The notes beneath the pieces are model-generated. The model worked only from the letters and a program-made list of their open reading frames with translations, searched no databases and was not told where the DNA came from. Positions 1-7,228 of a stretch of 13,547 nt of DNA are shown piece after piece. Source of the stretch: Clostridiaceae bacterium UBA6110. GTDB lineage: Bacteria; Bacillota; Clostridia; Clostridiales; Clostridiaceae. The stretch covers positions 10,084 to 23,630 of the forward strand of contig DIWI01000006.1 of assembly GCA_002428415.1 (NCBI GenBank), in the 5' to 3' direction. The position numbers and the translations under genes were made by a program. The first letter of the stretch is position 1. Every line of letters starts with the position of its first letter.

Positions 1-103
1 CTAATTGTCAAGTAAATCAGGCACTTTTACCATCTGCGGCAAATATTTTCTTATAAATTGGCAATATGTCATATATTTTCTCTTTCAAATACCATGATTA
101 TTG

Positions 104-126
104 AAAAAGGGACCTGAAAAGGTCCC
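104..126 (-). terminator. Rho-independent terminator of the thioesterase-fhs operon
   Basis: Eleven bases after the fhs stop codon the minus strand reads a perfect 7-bp stem (GGGACCT pairing with AGGTCCC) around a TTTC loop, followed at once by five T residues (108 down to 104). This is a textbook intrinsic terminator and marks the end of the operon. Confidence 0.93.
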
Positions 127-137
127 CGCTTATTCTG

Positions 138-1808
138 TTAGAACAAACCTACTATATTGCCTTTTTCGTCGATATCCATGACTTCAGCGGCAGGAACCTT
201 CGGAAGTCCCGGCATCGTCATTATGTCACCTGTGAGACATACGATGAAGCCTGCACCATTAGATACCCTTACCTCATTTACCTTAACCTCGAAGCCTTCA
301 GGCCTTCCCAGAAGCTTAGGGTTGTCGGACAGTGAGTACTGCGTCTTCGCCATGCATATTGGCTTCTTGTCCAGTCCGAACTTTTCAAGCTCGAGTATCT
401 GCTTGTCGGCAGTGGCTGAATAGGCAACACTCTTTCCACCATATATCTTTCTTACTATAGTATCGATCTTTTCCTTGATTGGAGCTTCGGTACCATAAAG
501 GACTTCATAGTCGCCTTCCATCCTGTCGGCAGCCTCGATGACCTTTTTCGCAAGGTCAAGTCCGCCTTCGCCGCCCTTTTCCCATACCTCAGTCAGAGCA
601 ACTTCGATGCCCTTTCCTGCAAGGAATTCCTTTATGAAGGCAATCTCTTCTTCACTGTCCGTGCCAAATTTATTTAGCGCTATGACAGGCGTAAGCCTGA
701 AACCCTGTATGTTCTCGATCTGCTTCTCAAGGTTGACTATTCCTCTGGCAAGAGCTTCGACATCAGGATGTGAAAGGTCAGACTTCTGTACTCCGCCATG
801 GAGCTTAAGAGCCCTGATGGTAGCTACGATGACCACAGCCTTCGGCTTCAGTCCTCCGAACCTGCACTTGATGTCAAGGAACTTCTCAGCACCAAGGTCA
901 GCTCCGAAGCCAGCCTCAGTGATGACATATTCTCCAAGCTTCAGTGCGGTCCTTGTCGCCAGGATGCTGTTGCAGCCATGAGCTATGTTCGCGAAGGGGC
1001 CTCCATGTATTATTGCAGGAGTGTTCTCCAGAGTCTGTACCAGATTCGGCTTTATGGCATCCTTCATCAGAAGTGCCATTGCACCCTCTACCTTAAGGTC
1101 CCTGCAGAATACTGGTTCCCCTTTCAGGTCATATCCGATGACTATCCGTCCCATCCTCTCCTTAAGGTCCATAAGCGATGTGGACAGGCAGAGAATGGCC
1201 ATGATTTCTGATGCCACGGTTATCATGAAGCCGTCTTCCCTGGGATATCCGTTTGGCTTTCCGCCCAGACCTACTATGACGTCTCGAAGAGCCCTGTCAT
1301 TCATGTCCATTGCTCTCTTCCAGGTTATCCTTCTGATATCCAGTCCCAAAGAGTTCCCCTGGTGGACATGGTTGTCGATTGCTGCTGCAAGAAGATTGTT
1401 TGCAGAGGTTATCGCATGCATGTCTCCAGTGAAATGCAGGTTGATATCCTCCATGGGGACTACCTGAGAATATCCTCCACCGGCAGCTCCACCCTTCACA
1501 CCGAATACAGGTCCCATGGATGGTTCCCTTAGAGCTATGACCGCCTTCTTTCCAAGCCTGTTGAGTGCCTGCCCCAGTCCTACAGTAACCGTGGACTTTC
1601 CCTCTCCTGCCGGAGTAGGGTTAATTGCAGTCACAAGGATAAGCTTCCCATCCTCTTTGCCTTCCCTTTCGGCAAGCACATCAAGGGATACCTTGGCTTT
1701 ATATTTCCCGTAATATTCAAGGTCATCCTCTGAAAGTCCGAGTGAAGCGCCAATGTCTCTTATAGGCAGCATGCTGCTTTCCTGTGCTATCTGAATGTCG
1801 CTCTTCAT
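138..1808 (-). CDS. fhs: Formate--tetrahydrofolate ligase
   Basis: The 556-residue protein is a full-length formyltetrahydrofolate synthetase, a cytoplasmic enzyme that joins formate to tetrahydrofolate using ATP to give 10-formyl-THF. The family's ATP loop, TPAGEGKST, is at residues 65-73, and the glycine-rich GVKGGAAGGGYSQV stretch and C-terminal segment MTMPGLPKVPAAEVMDID are intact. The usual family length is about 555-560. The ATG is preceded by AGGAGG nine bases upstream; this ribosome site begins at the stop codon of the preceding thioesterase gene (gap 13 bp), so the two are probably coupled in translation. In anaerobes the enzyme feeds the methyl branch of the Wood-Ljungdahl pathway or serves purine, serine and glycine one-carbon metabolism. 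No other one-carbon gene is in the window, so acetogenesis cannot be claimed. Identification is secure. Confidence 0.98.
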   Translation of the reverse strand: MKSDIQIAQESSMLPIRDIGASLGLSEDDLEYYGKYKAKVSLDVLAEREGKEDGKLILVTAINPTPAGEGKSTVTVGLGQALNRLGKKAVIALREPSMGPVFGVKGGAAGGGYSQVVPMEDINLHFTGDMHAITSANNLLAAAIDNHVHQGNSLGLDIRRITWKRAMDMNDRALRDVIVGLGGKPNGYPREDGFMITVASEIMAILCLSTSLMDLKERMGRIVIGYDLKGEPVFCRDLKVEGAMALLMKDAIKPNLVQTLENTPAIIHGGPFANIAHGCNSILATRTALKLGEYVITEAGFGADLGAEKFLDIKCRFGGLKPKAVVIVATIRALKLHGGVQKSDLSHPDVEALARGIVNLEKQIENIQGFRLTPVIALNKFGTDSEEEIAFIKEFLAGKGIEVALTEVWEKGGEGGLDLAKKVIEAADRMEGDYEVLYGTEAPIKEKIDTIVRKIYGGKSVAYSATADKQILELEKFGLDKKPICMAKTQYSLSDNPKLLGRPEGFEVKVNEVRVSNGAGFIVCLTGDIMTMPGLPKVPAAEVMDIDEKGNIVGLF

Positions 1809-1821
1809 AGTTTAAGTCCTC

Positions 1822-2211
1822 CTACTTCTTGTACACTGATGAAAGGAATTTGACTTCATCGACTATGAATCTCTCATGAGTGCCTTCGCCGATCTTTTCG
1901 CCATCTACCCATGCTGCCACAGTAAACTCAAGCCTTCTGCCGTCAACCACCGTAAGAAGCGATTCGCAAAGGACCTCACTTCCAACAGGCGAAGCCTTGA
2001 GATGTGATATTGCGACCTTGGTACCGACCGTGGTCTTGGTGCTTTCCAAAAGCTCCTGCACGCTGAGCCTTGATGTCTTCTCCATAAGCGCTATCATCGA
2101 AGGAGTCGAGAATACGCTTATGTTTCCGGAACCAAGCGCAGCCGCTGTATCATTTTCGGTTACCGTAATCTTCTGAGATCCCTTGATTCCTGCCTTCAAT
2201 CTATTTTCCAA
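1822..2211 (-). CDS. FlK-like hot-dog fold acyl-CoA thioesterase
   Basis: With the TTG start chosen here the protein has 129 residues and resembles the thioesterase family that includes fluoroacetyl-CoA thioesterase FlK. Thr36, Glu44 and His70, with Gly63, have exactly the spacing of FlK Thr42, Glu50, His76 and Gly69, so the catalytic triad seems kept. The positions that would match FlK Phe33 and Phe36 (its selectivity gate) are Gly27 and Asn30 if no gap is assumed, so fluoroacetyl-CoA is not the expected substrate; a short or branched acyl-CoA is more likely. The TTG is preceded by AAAGGAGAG at a good distance. An ATG 45 bases further upstream (2256) lies across the likely -10 box and would be untranslatable from that promoter. 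The gene leads a two-gene operon with fhs. The real substrate is unknown. Confidence 0.85.
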   Translation of the reverse strand: MENRLKAGIKGSQKITVTENDTAAALGSGNISVFSTPSMIALMEKTSRLSVQELLESTKTTVGTKVAISHLKASPVGSEVLCESLLTVVDGRRLEFTVAAWVDGEKIGEGTHERFIVDEVKFLSSVYKK

Positions 2212-2242
2212 GTGTTTCTCTCCTTTCAGTTCTATTGCCTCA

Positions 2243-2251
2243 ATTATACCA
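2243..2251 (-). promoter_or_regulatory. Extended -10 promoter for thioesterase-fhs
   Basis: The minus strand carries TGGTATAAT, a perfect -10 hexamer with the TG extension. At 16-17 bp upstream there is only a weak -35 (TTAAGT or ATTAAG). Transcription would start near 2236, leaving a leader of about 25 bases before the TTG start. That is too short for a riboswitch. Confidence 0.55.
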
Positions 2252-2294
2252 TGCATAAAGTCAAACTTAATCTATGATTTCAGTACGAAGACAA

Positions 2295-2308
2295 ATTTAT
2301 GCATAAAT
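2295..2308. repeat. 14-bp perfect palindrome, possible operator
   Basis: ATTTATGCATAAAT is a perfect palindrome lying about 45 bp upstream of the thioesterase -10 box. Its 9-base core ATGCATAAA occurs again at 2251-2259, touching the -10 element, with 48 bp between the copies. This arrangement would suit a dimeric regulator, but AT-rich palindromes also arise by chance. The rest of 2257-2382 holds no gene. Confidence 0.35.
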
Positions 2309-2382
2309 CCCTGCAAAGAAAACATAAGTCCCGCGATAAAAGATTCATTTGTTTCCATTTTCCAGCCAAATTTTGAACAAGT

Positions 2383-3039
2383 TCAGTAAATTAATGGAAT
2401 GAGCCTCTTTGTACTTTTCATGTATTCAGTGTATCTCTCCCCGAACTCCGCAGACAGCATTTTCTCCTCCTCCTGAATCCTTTTTACCAGGAAAAGCATC
2501 ACGATGAATAAGAGCACAAAGGTCAGCAAGCTGCACATTGCAAGACCAATTCCGGCAATTGACAGCAAATAGCTAAGATATCCTGGATGCCGCACTATCC
2601 GATACAATCCCCCTGTTACTAGCTTCTGCTCAGGCTGAACCCCAAGCCTTACAGTATATGAGCCTTTCAGCTGAACCATGGCGATTGCCTGAATCAGAAT
2701 TCCTGCCGCAAACAGTACAAGTCCTATATAGGAGATTATACTGCCTCTTGCAATCGGACCTTCGAAGCTCGAATACTCCCATGGTGGAGCAATAATCAGC
2801 CACGGAACTGAAATAAGTGACACTGCAATCACCAAAGCCCGTTGCCCCTTGTCGTACCTTGTTTCTCTGCCCTGCCTTCTTCCAAGGAAGGTCACAGCCC
2901 ACCACACATTCCAGAGCACCAGATAGATGATTCCAACCGGGTCTCTGAGGAATGCATCCCCTTTCCCAGCTATGATTATTACGAGGCTCGTGAGTACCAA
3001 ATAGACTATTCTCCCTGAAACCTTAAGAATCCCCTTCAT
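2383..3039 (-). CDS. Isoprenylcysteine carboxyl methyltransferase (ICMT) family membrane protein
   Basis: The 218-residue protein is very hydrophobic, with about five or six membrane segments (roughly residues 11-24, 36-52, 67-84, 98-121 and a long block 148-186). The family signature is in the C-terminal half: GLYRIVRHPGY at 144-154, with the Arg-His-Pro used to bind S-adenosylmethionine, then a Glu-Glu pair near 190 and FGERYTEYMKSTKRLIP near the end. Bacterial members are SAM-dependent methyltransferases or methyltransferase-like proteins with mostly unknown substrates; true prenyl-cysteine substrates are not expected. The ATG at 3039 has AAGGAG nine bases upstream, whereas the ATG ten codons earlier has no ribosome site. 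The gene follows the strong ftsH terminator and stands alone. No convincing promoter was seen in 3040-3128, so expression may depend on a weak or unusual promoter or on read-through. Confidence 0.85.
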   Translation of the reverse strand: MKGILKVSGRIVYLVLTSLVIIIAGKGDAFLRDPVGIIYLVLWNVWWAVTFLGRRQGRETRYDKGQRALVIAVSLISVPWLIIAPPWEYSSFEGPIARGSIISYIGLVLFAAGILIQAIAMVQLKGSYTVRLGVQPEQKLVTGGLYRIVRHPGYLSYLLSIAGIGLAMCSLLTFVLLFIVMLFLVKRIQEEEKMLSAEFGERYTEYMKSTKRLIPLIY

Positions 3040-3128
3040 CTCAATCAGCTCCTTGATTGGATTTATCATGGCAATTGAGTTTCATTTTGTTTGCAGTTTA
3101 TTCCCAAATTGCTCATTACACCGATACT

Positions 3129-3177
3129 AAAAAGAGAAAGGATGGAACATGCTCCGCCACCGGAACAGGCTCCATCC
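3129..3177 (-). terminator. Strong rho-independent terminator after ftsH
   Basis: Eight bases after the ftsH stop a 38-base hairpin forms: 16 of 17 positions pair (two G-U pairs, one C-U mismatch) around a GTGG tetraloop. It is followed by TTTCTCTTTTT. The outer stem is GGATGGA with TCCATCC. This separates ftsH from the ICMT gene. Confidence 0.92.
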
Positions 3178-3185
3178 TCAATTCA

Positions 3186-5132
3186 TCATGCTTCCGCAAT
3201 CGGTCCTGCACCAGTCAGGTCCTTTACAGCAGGCCTTTCTTCAGGCTTGCTTTCAGTATTTTTCTGATCTTTTTTGAGCTGTGGCTCAGCTGGCTGCTCT
3301 TTCTTTTCAGGAAGCCTGCCAGTTGTGAATAGCGATTCGAACTCGTCAGCTTCGATCTTTTCCTTCTCAAGCAGCGTCTGTGCTACCAGATGAAGCTTGT
3401 CGAGATTTTCAGACAGCAGCTCCTCGGCCTTTTCATATGCCTTGTCCACCAGCTTCTTGACCTCGTCGTCGATGATCTGTCCTGTCTTCTCGCTGAAGGT
3501 CTTTGACTTGGAGAAGTCTCTTCCTATGAATACCTCTTCACCCTCGCCAAATGATATGGTTCCTACAACATCACTCATTCCGTAGTCAATGACCATTGAC
3601 CTTGCGATCTTGGAAACCCTGTCGATATCGTTCTTTGCCCCTGTTGATATATCATGGATTATAAGCTTCTCTGCGACTCTGCCGCCAAGCAGTGATACCA
3701 TCATCTGCTCAAGCCTGGTCTTGGACATGTAGCTCCTGTCCTCTGAAGGAAGGTGCATAGTGTATCCTCCGGCCATGCCTCTCGGTATTATGCTTATCTG
3801 ATGTACTGGGTCAAGGTCAGGCATGAGCCTTCCTATTATCGCATGTCCGGCCTCATGATAAGCTGTCAGCCTTCGCTCCTTCTCAGATACGATCCTTGAC
3901 TTCTTCTCGGTTCCGGCTATTACCCTTGTTATTGCTTCTTCCATCTCAACCATTGTTATGAACTTCCTGCCTGCCCTTACTGCCAGAAGAGCTGCCTCAT
4001 TTGCAAGGTTCTCAAGGTCAGCACCTGTGAATCCGGAGGTCATCTTTGCAAGTACATCCAGCTTTATGTCATCAGCCAGAGGCTTGTTCCTCACATGGAC
4101 CTTCAGTATCTCCTCGCGTCCCTTGACATCAGGGAATCCTACGACAATCTGCCTGTCGAACCTGCCTGGCCTTAGCAGAGCTGTATCAAGTATGTCAGGC
4201 CTATTGGTTGCAGCAACCATTATTATACCTTCATTGATTCCGAACCCATCCATCTCGACAAGAAGCTGATTGAGAGTCTGCTCCCTTTCATCATGTCCGC
4301 CGCCCAGGCCAGCTCCCCTCTTTCTTCCCACCGCATCAATCTCATCAATGAATATTATGCAGGGTGAGTTCTTCTTTGCCTGGTCGAACATGTCCCTGAC
4401 CCTTGAGGCTCCGACACCAACGAACATTTCAACAAAGTCAGAACCTGAAATGCTGAAGAACGGGACTCCTGCTTCGCCGGCTACCGCCTTGGCCAGAAGG
4501 GTCTTTCCAGTTCCAGGAGGTCCGACAAGGAGTATGCCCTTTGGAATCCTCGCTCCCAGGTCAATATATTTCTTCGGGTTCTTCAGAAAGTCGACGACCT
4601 CCTGGAGCTCGTACTTTTCCTCTTCAGCGCCTGCAACCTCCTTGAAGGTAACGCTCTTATTTTCCGGATTGGCCATCTTGGCTCTGCTCTTTCCGAAATT
4701 CATGACATTCCTGTTTCCACCGCCGCCACCATTCTGCTGGTTCTGCTGGTTCATGAAGAAGAACAGGAAGCCAACCACGATAAGTATTCCTCCCATCGGA
4801 AGGATAATCGACCACATGTCAGTAGTCTGCACGGGAGTGTATTTTTCAATGACATCATCCCTTCCTTCTTCAGCAAGGAAGCTGTCAAGCCTTTCTGATG
4901 ATGCGACGGTTGTGAACTCAGTTCCATCCTGAAGTACTCCCCTAATGGTCATGCCATCATCCCTGACCTCTATCTCCTTAACGTTCCCATTCCTGTATTC
5001 AGTCTTGAACTTGTCGAAAGACACTGCATTCAGGTTCGGATCTGAATTAGAGAAGAGGAAGGATGCAATCATGAACAATAGGAGTATTCCAATCCAGGTG
5101 AACCCTGCTGGCATTCTTTGTTTGGTGTTCAT
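3186..5132 (-). CDS. ftsH: ATP-dependent zinc metalloprotease FtsH
   Basis: This is a 648-residue membrane-anchored AAA+ protease that unfolds and degrades membrane and regulatory proteins. In order: membrane helix about 11-27, extracytoplasmic domain, second helix about 106-127, a Gln/Gly-rich linker 128-142, AAA+ domain with Walker A GPPGTGKT (204-211), pore loop MFVGVG (236-241), Walker B IIFIDEID (259-266) and the second region of homology ending RPGRFDR (321-327). The zinc protease domain has HEAGH (426-430) and the third ligand Asp502. The last 40 residues are charged and probably disordered, as in many relatives. The ATG at 5132 is preceded by TGGAG six bases upstream; the ATG four codons earlier contributes its own bases to that ribosome site and is unlikely to be used. 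The gene lies after hpt with a 147-bp gap containing its own promoters. Confidence 0.98.
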   Translation of the reverse strand: MNTKQRMPAGFTWIGILLLFMIASFLFSNSDPNLNAVSFDKFKTEYRNGNVKEIEVRDDGMTIRGVLQDGTEFTTVASSERLDSFLAEEGRDDVIEKYTPVQTTDMWSIILPMGGILIVVGFLFFFMNQQNQQNGGGGGNRNVMNFGKSRAKMANPENKSVTFKEVAGAEEEKYELQEVVDFLKNPKKYIDLGARIPKGILLVGPPGTGKTLLAKAVAGEAGVPFFSISGSDFVEMFVGVGASRVRDMFDQAKKNSPCIIFIDEIDAVGRKRGAGLGGGHDEREQTLNQLLVEMDGFGINEGIIMVAATNRPDILDTALLRPGRFDRQIVVGFPDVKGREEILKVHVRNKPLADDIKLDVLAKMTSGFTGADLENLANEAALLAVRAGRKFITMVEMEEAITRVIAGTEKKSRIVSEKERRLTAYHEAGHAIIGRLMPDLDPVHQISIIPRGMAGGYTMHLPSEDRSYMSKTRLEQMMVSLLGGRVAEKLIIHDISTGAKNDIDRVSKIARSMVIDYGMSDVVGTISFGEGEEVFIGRDFSKSKTFSEKTGQIIDDEVKKLVDKAYEKAEELLSENLDKLHLVAQTLLEKEKIEADEFESLFTTGRLPEKKEQPAEPQLKKDQKNTESKPEERPAVKDLTGAGPIAEA

Positions 5133-5145
5133 ATATATCTCCATA

Positions 5146-5204
5146 TGGCCAGGCTTTACAGCCGGCCTTCCTTTCGTAATAGCATTACCCTAAATATCAG
5201 GGTC
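5146..5204 (-). promoter_or_regulatory. ftsH leader with consecutive inverted repeats
   Basis: The likely ftsH 5' leader holds three inverted repeats in a row: ACCCT/AGGGT around a 7-base loop, GTAAT/ATTAC around 3 bases, and GGCCGGC/GCCTGGCC (one bulged T) around TGTAAA. The first two overlap by two bases and so compete. The third ends just upstream of the TGGAG ribosome site. They could tune ftsH translation, but no known riboswitch pattern was recognised. Confidence 0.35.
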
Positions 5205-5206
5205 TG

Positions 5207-5235
5207 CTTATATTGTAAAATAAAATTGTATCCAA
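5207..5235 (-). promoter_or_regulatory. ftsH: Candidate ftsH promoter (proximal)
   Basis: On the minus strand TTGGAT (-35) and TATAAG (-10) are separated by 17 bp of AT-rich DNA. Transcription would start near 5200, giving a leader of about 70 bases. Confidence 0.55.
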
Positions 5236-5236
5236 T

Positions 5237-5265
5237 AGAATAGATATTCAGGAATTTTATGTTAA
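5237..5265 (-). promoter_or_regulatory. ftsH: Candidate ftsH promoter (distal)
   Basis: TTAACA (5 of 6 consensus bases) and TATTCT (4 of 6) are 17 bp apart, just upstream of the proximal candidate. It overlaps the inverted repeat at 5247-5276, so a protein bound there could block it. Confidence 0.35.
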
Positions 5266-5276
5266 CATTCCCTGAA
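5247..5276. repeat. Inverted repeat between hpt and ftsH
   Basis: On the minus strand TTCAGGGAAT pairs with ATTCCTGAA (one bulged G) around an 11-base AT-rich loop that contains GTTAAC. It begins three bases after the hpt stop. It lacks a T-run, so it is a poor terminator; it may be an operator or a weak pause site. Confidence 0.4.
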
Positions 5277-5279
5277 CCT

Positions 5280-5822
5280 CTATTTTTTGTATACCTCTTC
5301 CTTCAAAGAAGCCACATAAGGGAGATTCCTGTACATTTCAGCATAGTCAATGCCATAACCTATGATGAATTCATCAGGAACATCGAAGCCCCTGTACTTT
5401 ACTGGTATATCTACCTTTCTTCTTTCCTTCTTGTCAAGAAGGCAAACTATCTCTATGGATGAAGCCTTTCTTGCCTTAAGGTACTCTACAAGGTATCCCA
5501 GGGTAAGTCCGGTATCAATGATGTCCTCTACTATGAGGATGCTCTTCCCTTCAACATCCATGTCCAGGTCCTTTATTATCTTAACGACTCCGGAACTCTT
5601 CGTATCAGCTCCGTAGCTGGATACAGCCATGAAATCGAGCATTACAGGTATTGTTATCTCCTTCATGAGATCTGTCATGAATACGACCGAACCCTTGAGT
5701 ATACCGACAAGCACCAGGTCTCTGCCTGCATAGTCATGGCTTATCATTGCGCCAAGCTCCTTGCATTTTGCAGCGAGCTCCTCTTTCCCTATAAGGATTT
5801 CCTTAACATCATTTACTATCAT
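5280..5822 (-). CDS. hpt: Hypoxanthine (guanine) phosphoribosyltransferase
   Basis: The 180-residue cytoplasmic protein is a purine-salvage enzyme that converts hypoxanthine or guanine plus PRPP to the nucleotide. The PRPP-binding loop VEDIIDTGLTL is at 98-108, the LKGSVVF loop at 42-48, the flexible-loop start DFMAVSSYG at 63-71, and the base-binding region DKKERRKVDI...GFDVPDEFIIGYG at 130-157. Length and motifs are standard. The ATG lies inside tilS (14-bp overlap) and its AAGGAGG ribosome site, six bases upstream, encodes the last residues of TilS, so translation is coupled. The order tilS-hpt-ftsH is conserved across many Bacillota. Confidence 0.97.
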   Translation of the reverse strand: MIVNDVKEILIGKEELAAKCKELGAMISHDYAGRDLVLVGILKGSVVFMTDLMKEITIPVMLDFMAVSSYGADTKSSGVVKIIKDLDMDVEGKSILIVEDIIDTGLTLGYLVEYLKARKASSIEIVCLLDKKERRKVDIPVKYRGFDVPDEFIIGYGIDYAEMYRNLPYVASLKEEVYKK

Positions 5823-7212
5823 CAGTTTCCTCCTTGAATATGCCTACAGAAAGGACTTTCTCTGTCTTGTCCGTTACCTTGAAGTCCTCACCTGTAACCG
5901 TGTCTTCTATATAGAATATCTCATCATCCTTTAAGAAAACTAAAAGGTTGTTCCTGAGATCCCTTTTGATTTTCCTGTCAATGAATATATCCTTAACCTT
6001 CTTGTAGCCTGTCATTCCAAGCGGCTTCACCCTGTCCCCGTGCACCCTGTTCCTGATCTTTATTCTCCTTCCGGTTGAATCCAGGTCGAAATATCTGCAG
6101 CAAGGGTCCTTCTTTGGTGGCATGGAATCAAGTATCTCAAACTTTACCCTGAGGCTGCCGATATAATATGTGCCGGGAATGTTGTATGATTTCTCCTTCA
6201 GCGGGCTCAGGATGCTTGGGTCAATTGAAGTGCCCCTGCGCCTGATGTACATGTCGCCGTAGTTGTTATATGCTGTAATGTCGTCCTTGATGTCGATTAT
6301 CTTTCCCGTCTCTCCGTTCTGCAGCCTTACTATCTTGTCTACATGGACCTTCTCAATGTTTATAGTATCACCCTTGACCATCCTGACAGCCGAAAGCACC
6401 ACCCTGTTGAGTATGGCCTTTTCAAGCCTGAAGGCCTCTTTCCTTATCATGGTCTCATAGCTCTTCTCAAGTACATACCTGTCGACAGCTTCCTTTGCAC
6501 GTCCCTCAATATATAGGTTATCCTCCTCCAGAAGCTCTGCCATCCTATATACCGTCGTCGAAAAATCCTCATTGAAGTTCTCGCGGATATACGGGATTAT
6601 GACATTCCGGAGCTTGTTCCTGGAGTAATTGTTCTCATCGTTTGTGGCATCCTTTCTGCCTTCCTGACCAATTGAAGTGAGATATTCTTCTATCTCACTC
6701 CTTGGTGTTGAAAGAAGAGGCCTTATGAAGACTTCCCGTCTGGCACTGATTCCCGTGAGCCCTGACAATCCGGTGCCTCTTATAAGGTTCAGAAGCACTG
6801 TCTCCCCCTGGTCGTTCAGGTTGTGCGCAGTGGCGCATTTGTTGTAGCCTTCCCTTTCCATGACCTCAGAAAGGAATGAATATCTGATTTCCCTGCCAGC
6901 GACCTCAGTTGATACACCTTTTTCAGCGGCATAGCCCTCTGCATCCTTCCTGAGGCAATAGAAGGGTATTCCAAGGTTATCGCAGGTATCCCTGCAGAAT
7001 TCCTCATCAGCGTCAGCAGCTTCACCTCTCAGCAGATGGTTGACATGAGCCGCACCAAGCCTTAGGCCATATTCACCTTTTAGCTCCATAAGGATATTCA
7101 GCATGCAGAGCGAATCGCTTCCACCTGAAAAAGCCACAAGAACTCTGTCATTCTTATCCAAAAGCCCATTCTCATCGCAGAAGGCTTCAACCTTTTCCCT
7201 TAGCGTCGCCAT
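5809..7212 (-). CDS. tilS: tRNA(Ile)-lysidine synthase
   Basis: TilS adds lysine to cytidine 34 of the CAU-anticodon isoleucine tRNA so that it reads AUA, a codon used in these genes. The 467-residue protein has the N-terminal PP-loop ATPase signature SGGSDS at 29-34, HNLNDQGETVLLNLIRGTGL at 130-149, RPLL at 164-167 and DATN at 188-191. A helical middle region follows, then the TilS C-terminal domain with RNRVHGDRVKPLGMTGYKK at 387-405. This is the longer, multi-domain form. The ATG has GGAGGTGA at good spacing, placed directly against the stop codon of the methyltransferase gene (16-bp gap). The gene is essential in most bacteria; a single copy is seen here. Confidence 0.96.
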   Translation of the reverse strand: MATLREKVEAFCDENGLLDKNDRVLVAFSGGSDSLCMLNILMELKGEYGLRLGAAHVNHLLRGEAADADEEFCRDTCDNLGIPFYCLRKDAEGYAAEKGVSTEVAGREIRYSFLSEVMEREGYNKCATAHNLNDQGETVLLNLIRGTGLSGLTGISARREVFIRPLLSTPRSEIEEYLTSIGQEGRKDATNDENNYSRNKLRNVIIPYIRENFNEDFSTTVYRMAELLEEDNLYIEGRAKEAVDRYVLEKSYETMIRKEAFRLEKAILNRVVLSAVRMVKGDTINIEKVHVDKIVRLQNGETGKIIDIKDDITAYNNYGDMYIRRRGTSIDPSILSPLKEKSYNIPGTYYIGSLRVKFEILDSMPPKKDPCCRYFDLDSTGRRIKIRNRVHGDRVKPLGMTGYKKVKDIFIDRKIKRDLRNNLLVFLKDDEIFYIEDTVTGEDFKVTDKTEKVLSVGIFKEETDDSK

Positions 7213-7228
7213 ATGAGGTCACCTCCAG

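Noticed and set aside
6..11. Consensus TTGACA on the minus strand at the window edge.
   Set aside because: A matching -10 box would lie outside the window, so it cannot be judged.
1..71. A 23-codon minus-strand frame from ATG near 71 to a TAG ending at base 1, starting MTYCQF.
   Set aside because: It has only a weak purine-rich stretch upstream, no recognisable family and lies beyond the fhs terminator; a chance frame is more likely. The region 1-103 otherwise shows nothing firm.
2212..2240. Possible tetrahydrofolate riboswitch before the fhs operon.
   Set aside because: The leader after the extended -10 box is about 25 bases, far shorter than the known aptamer.
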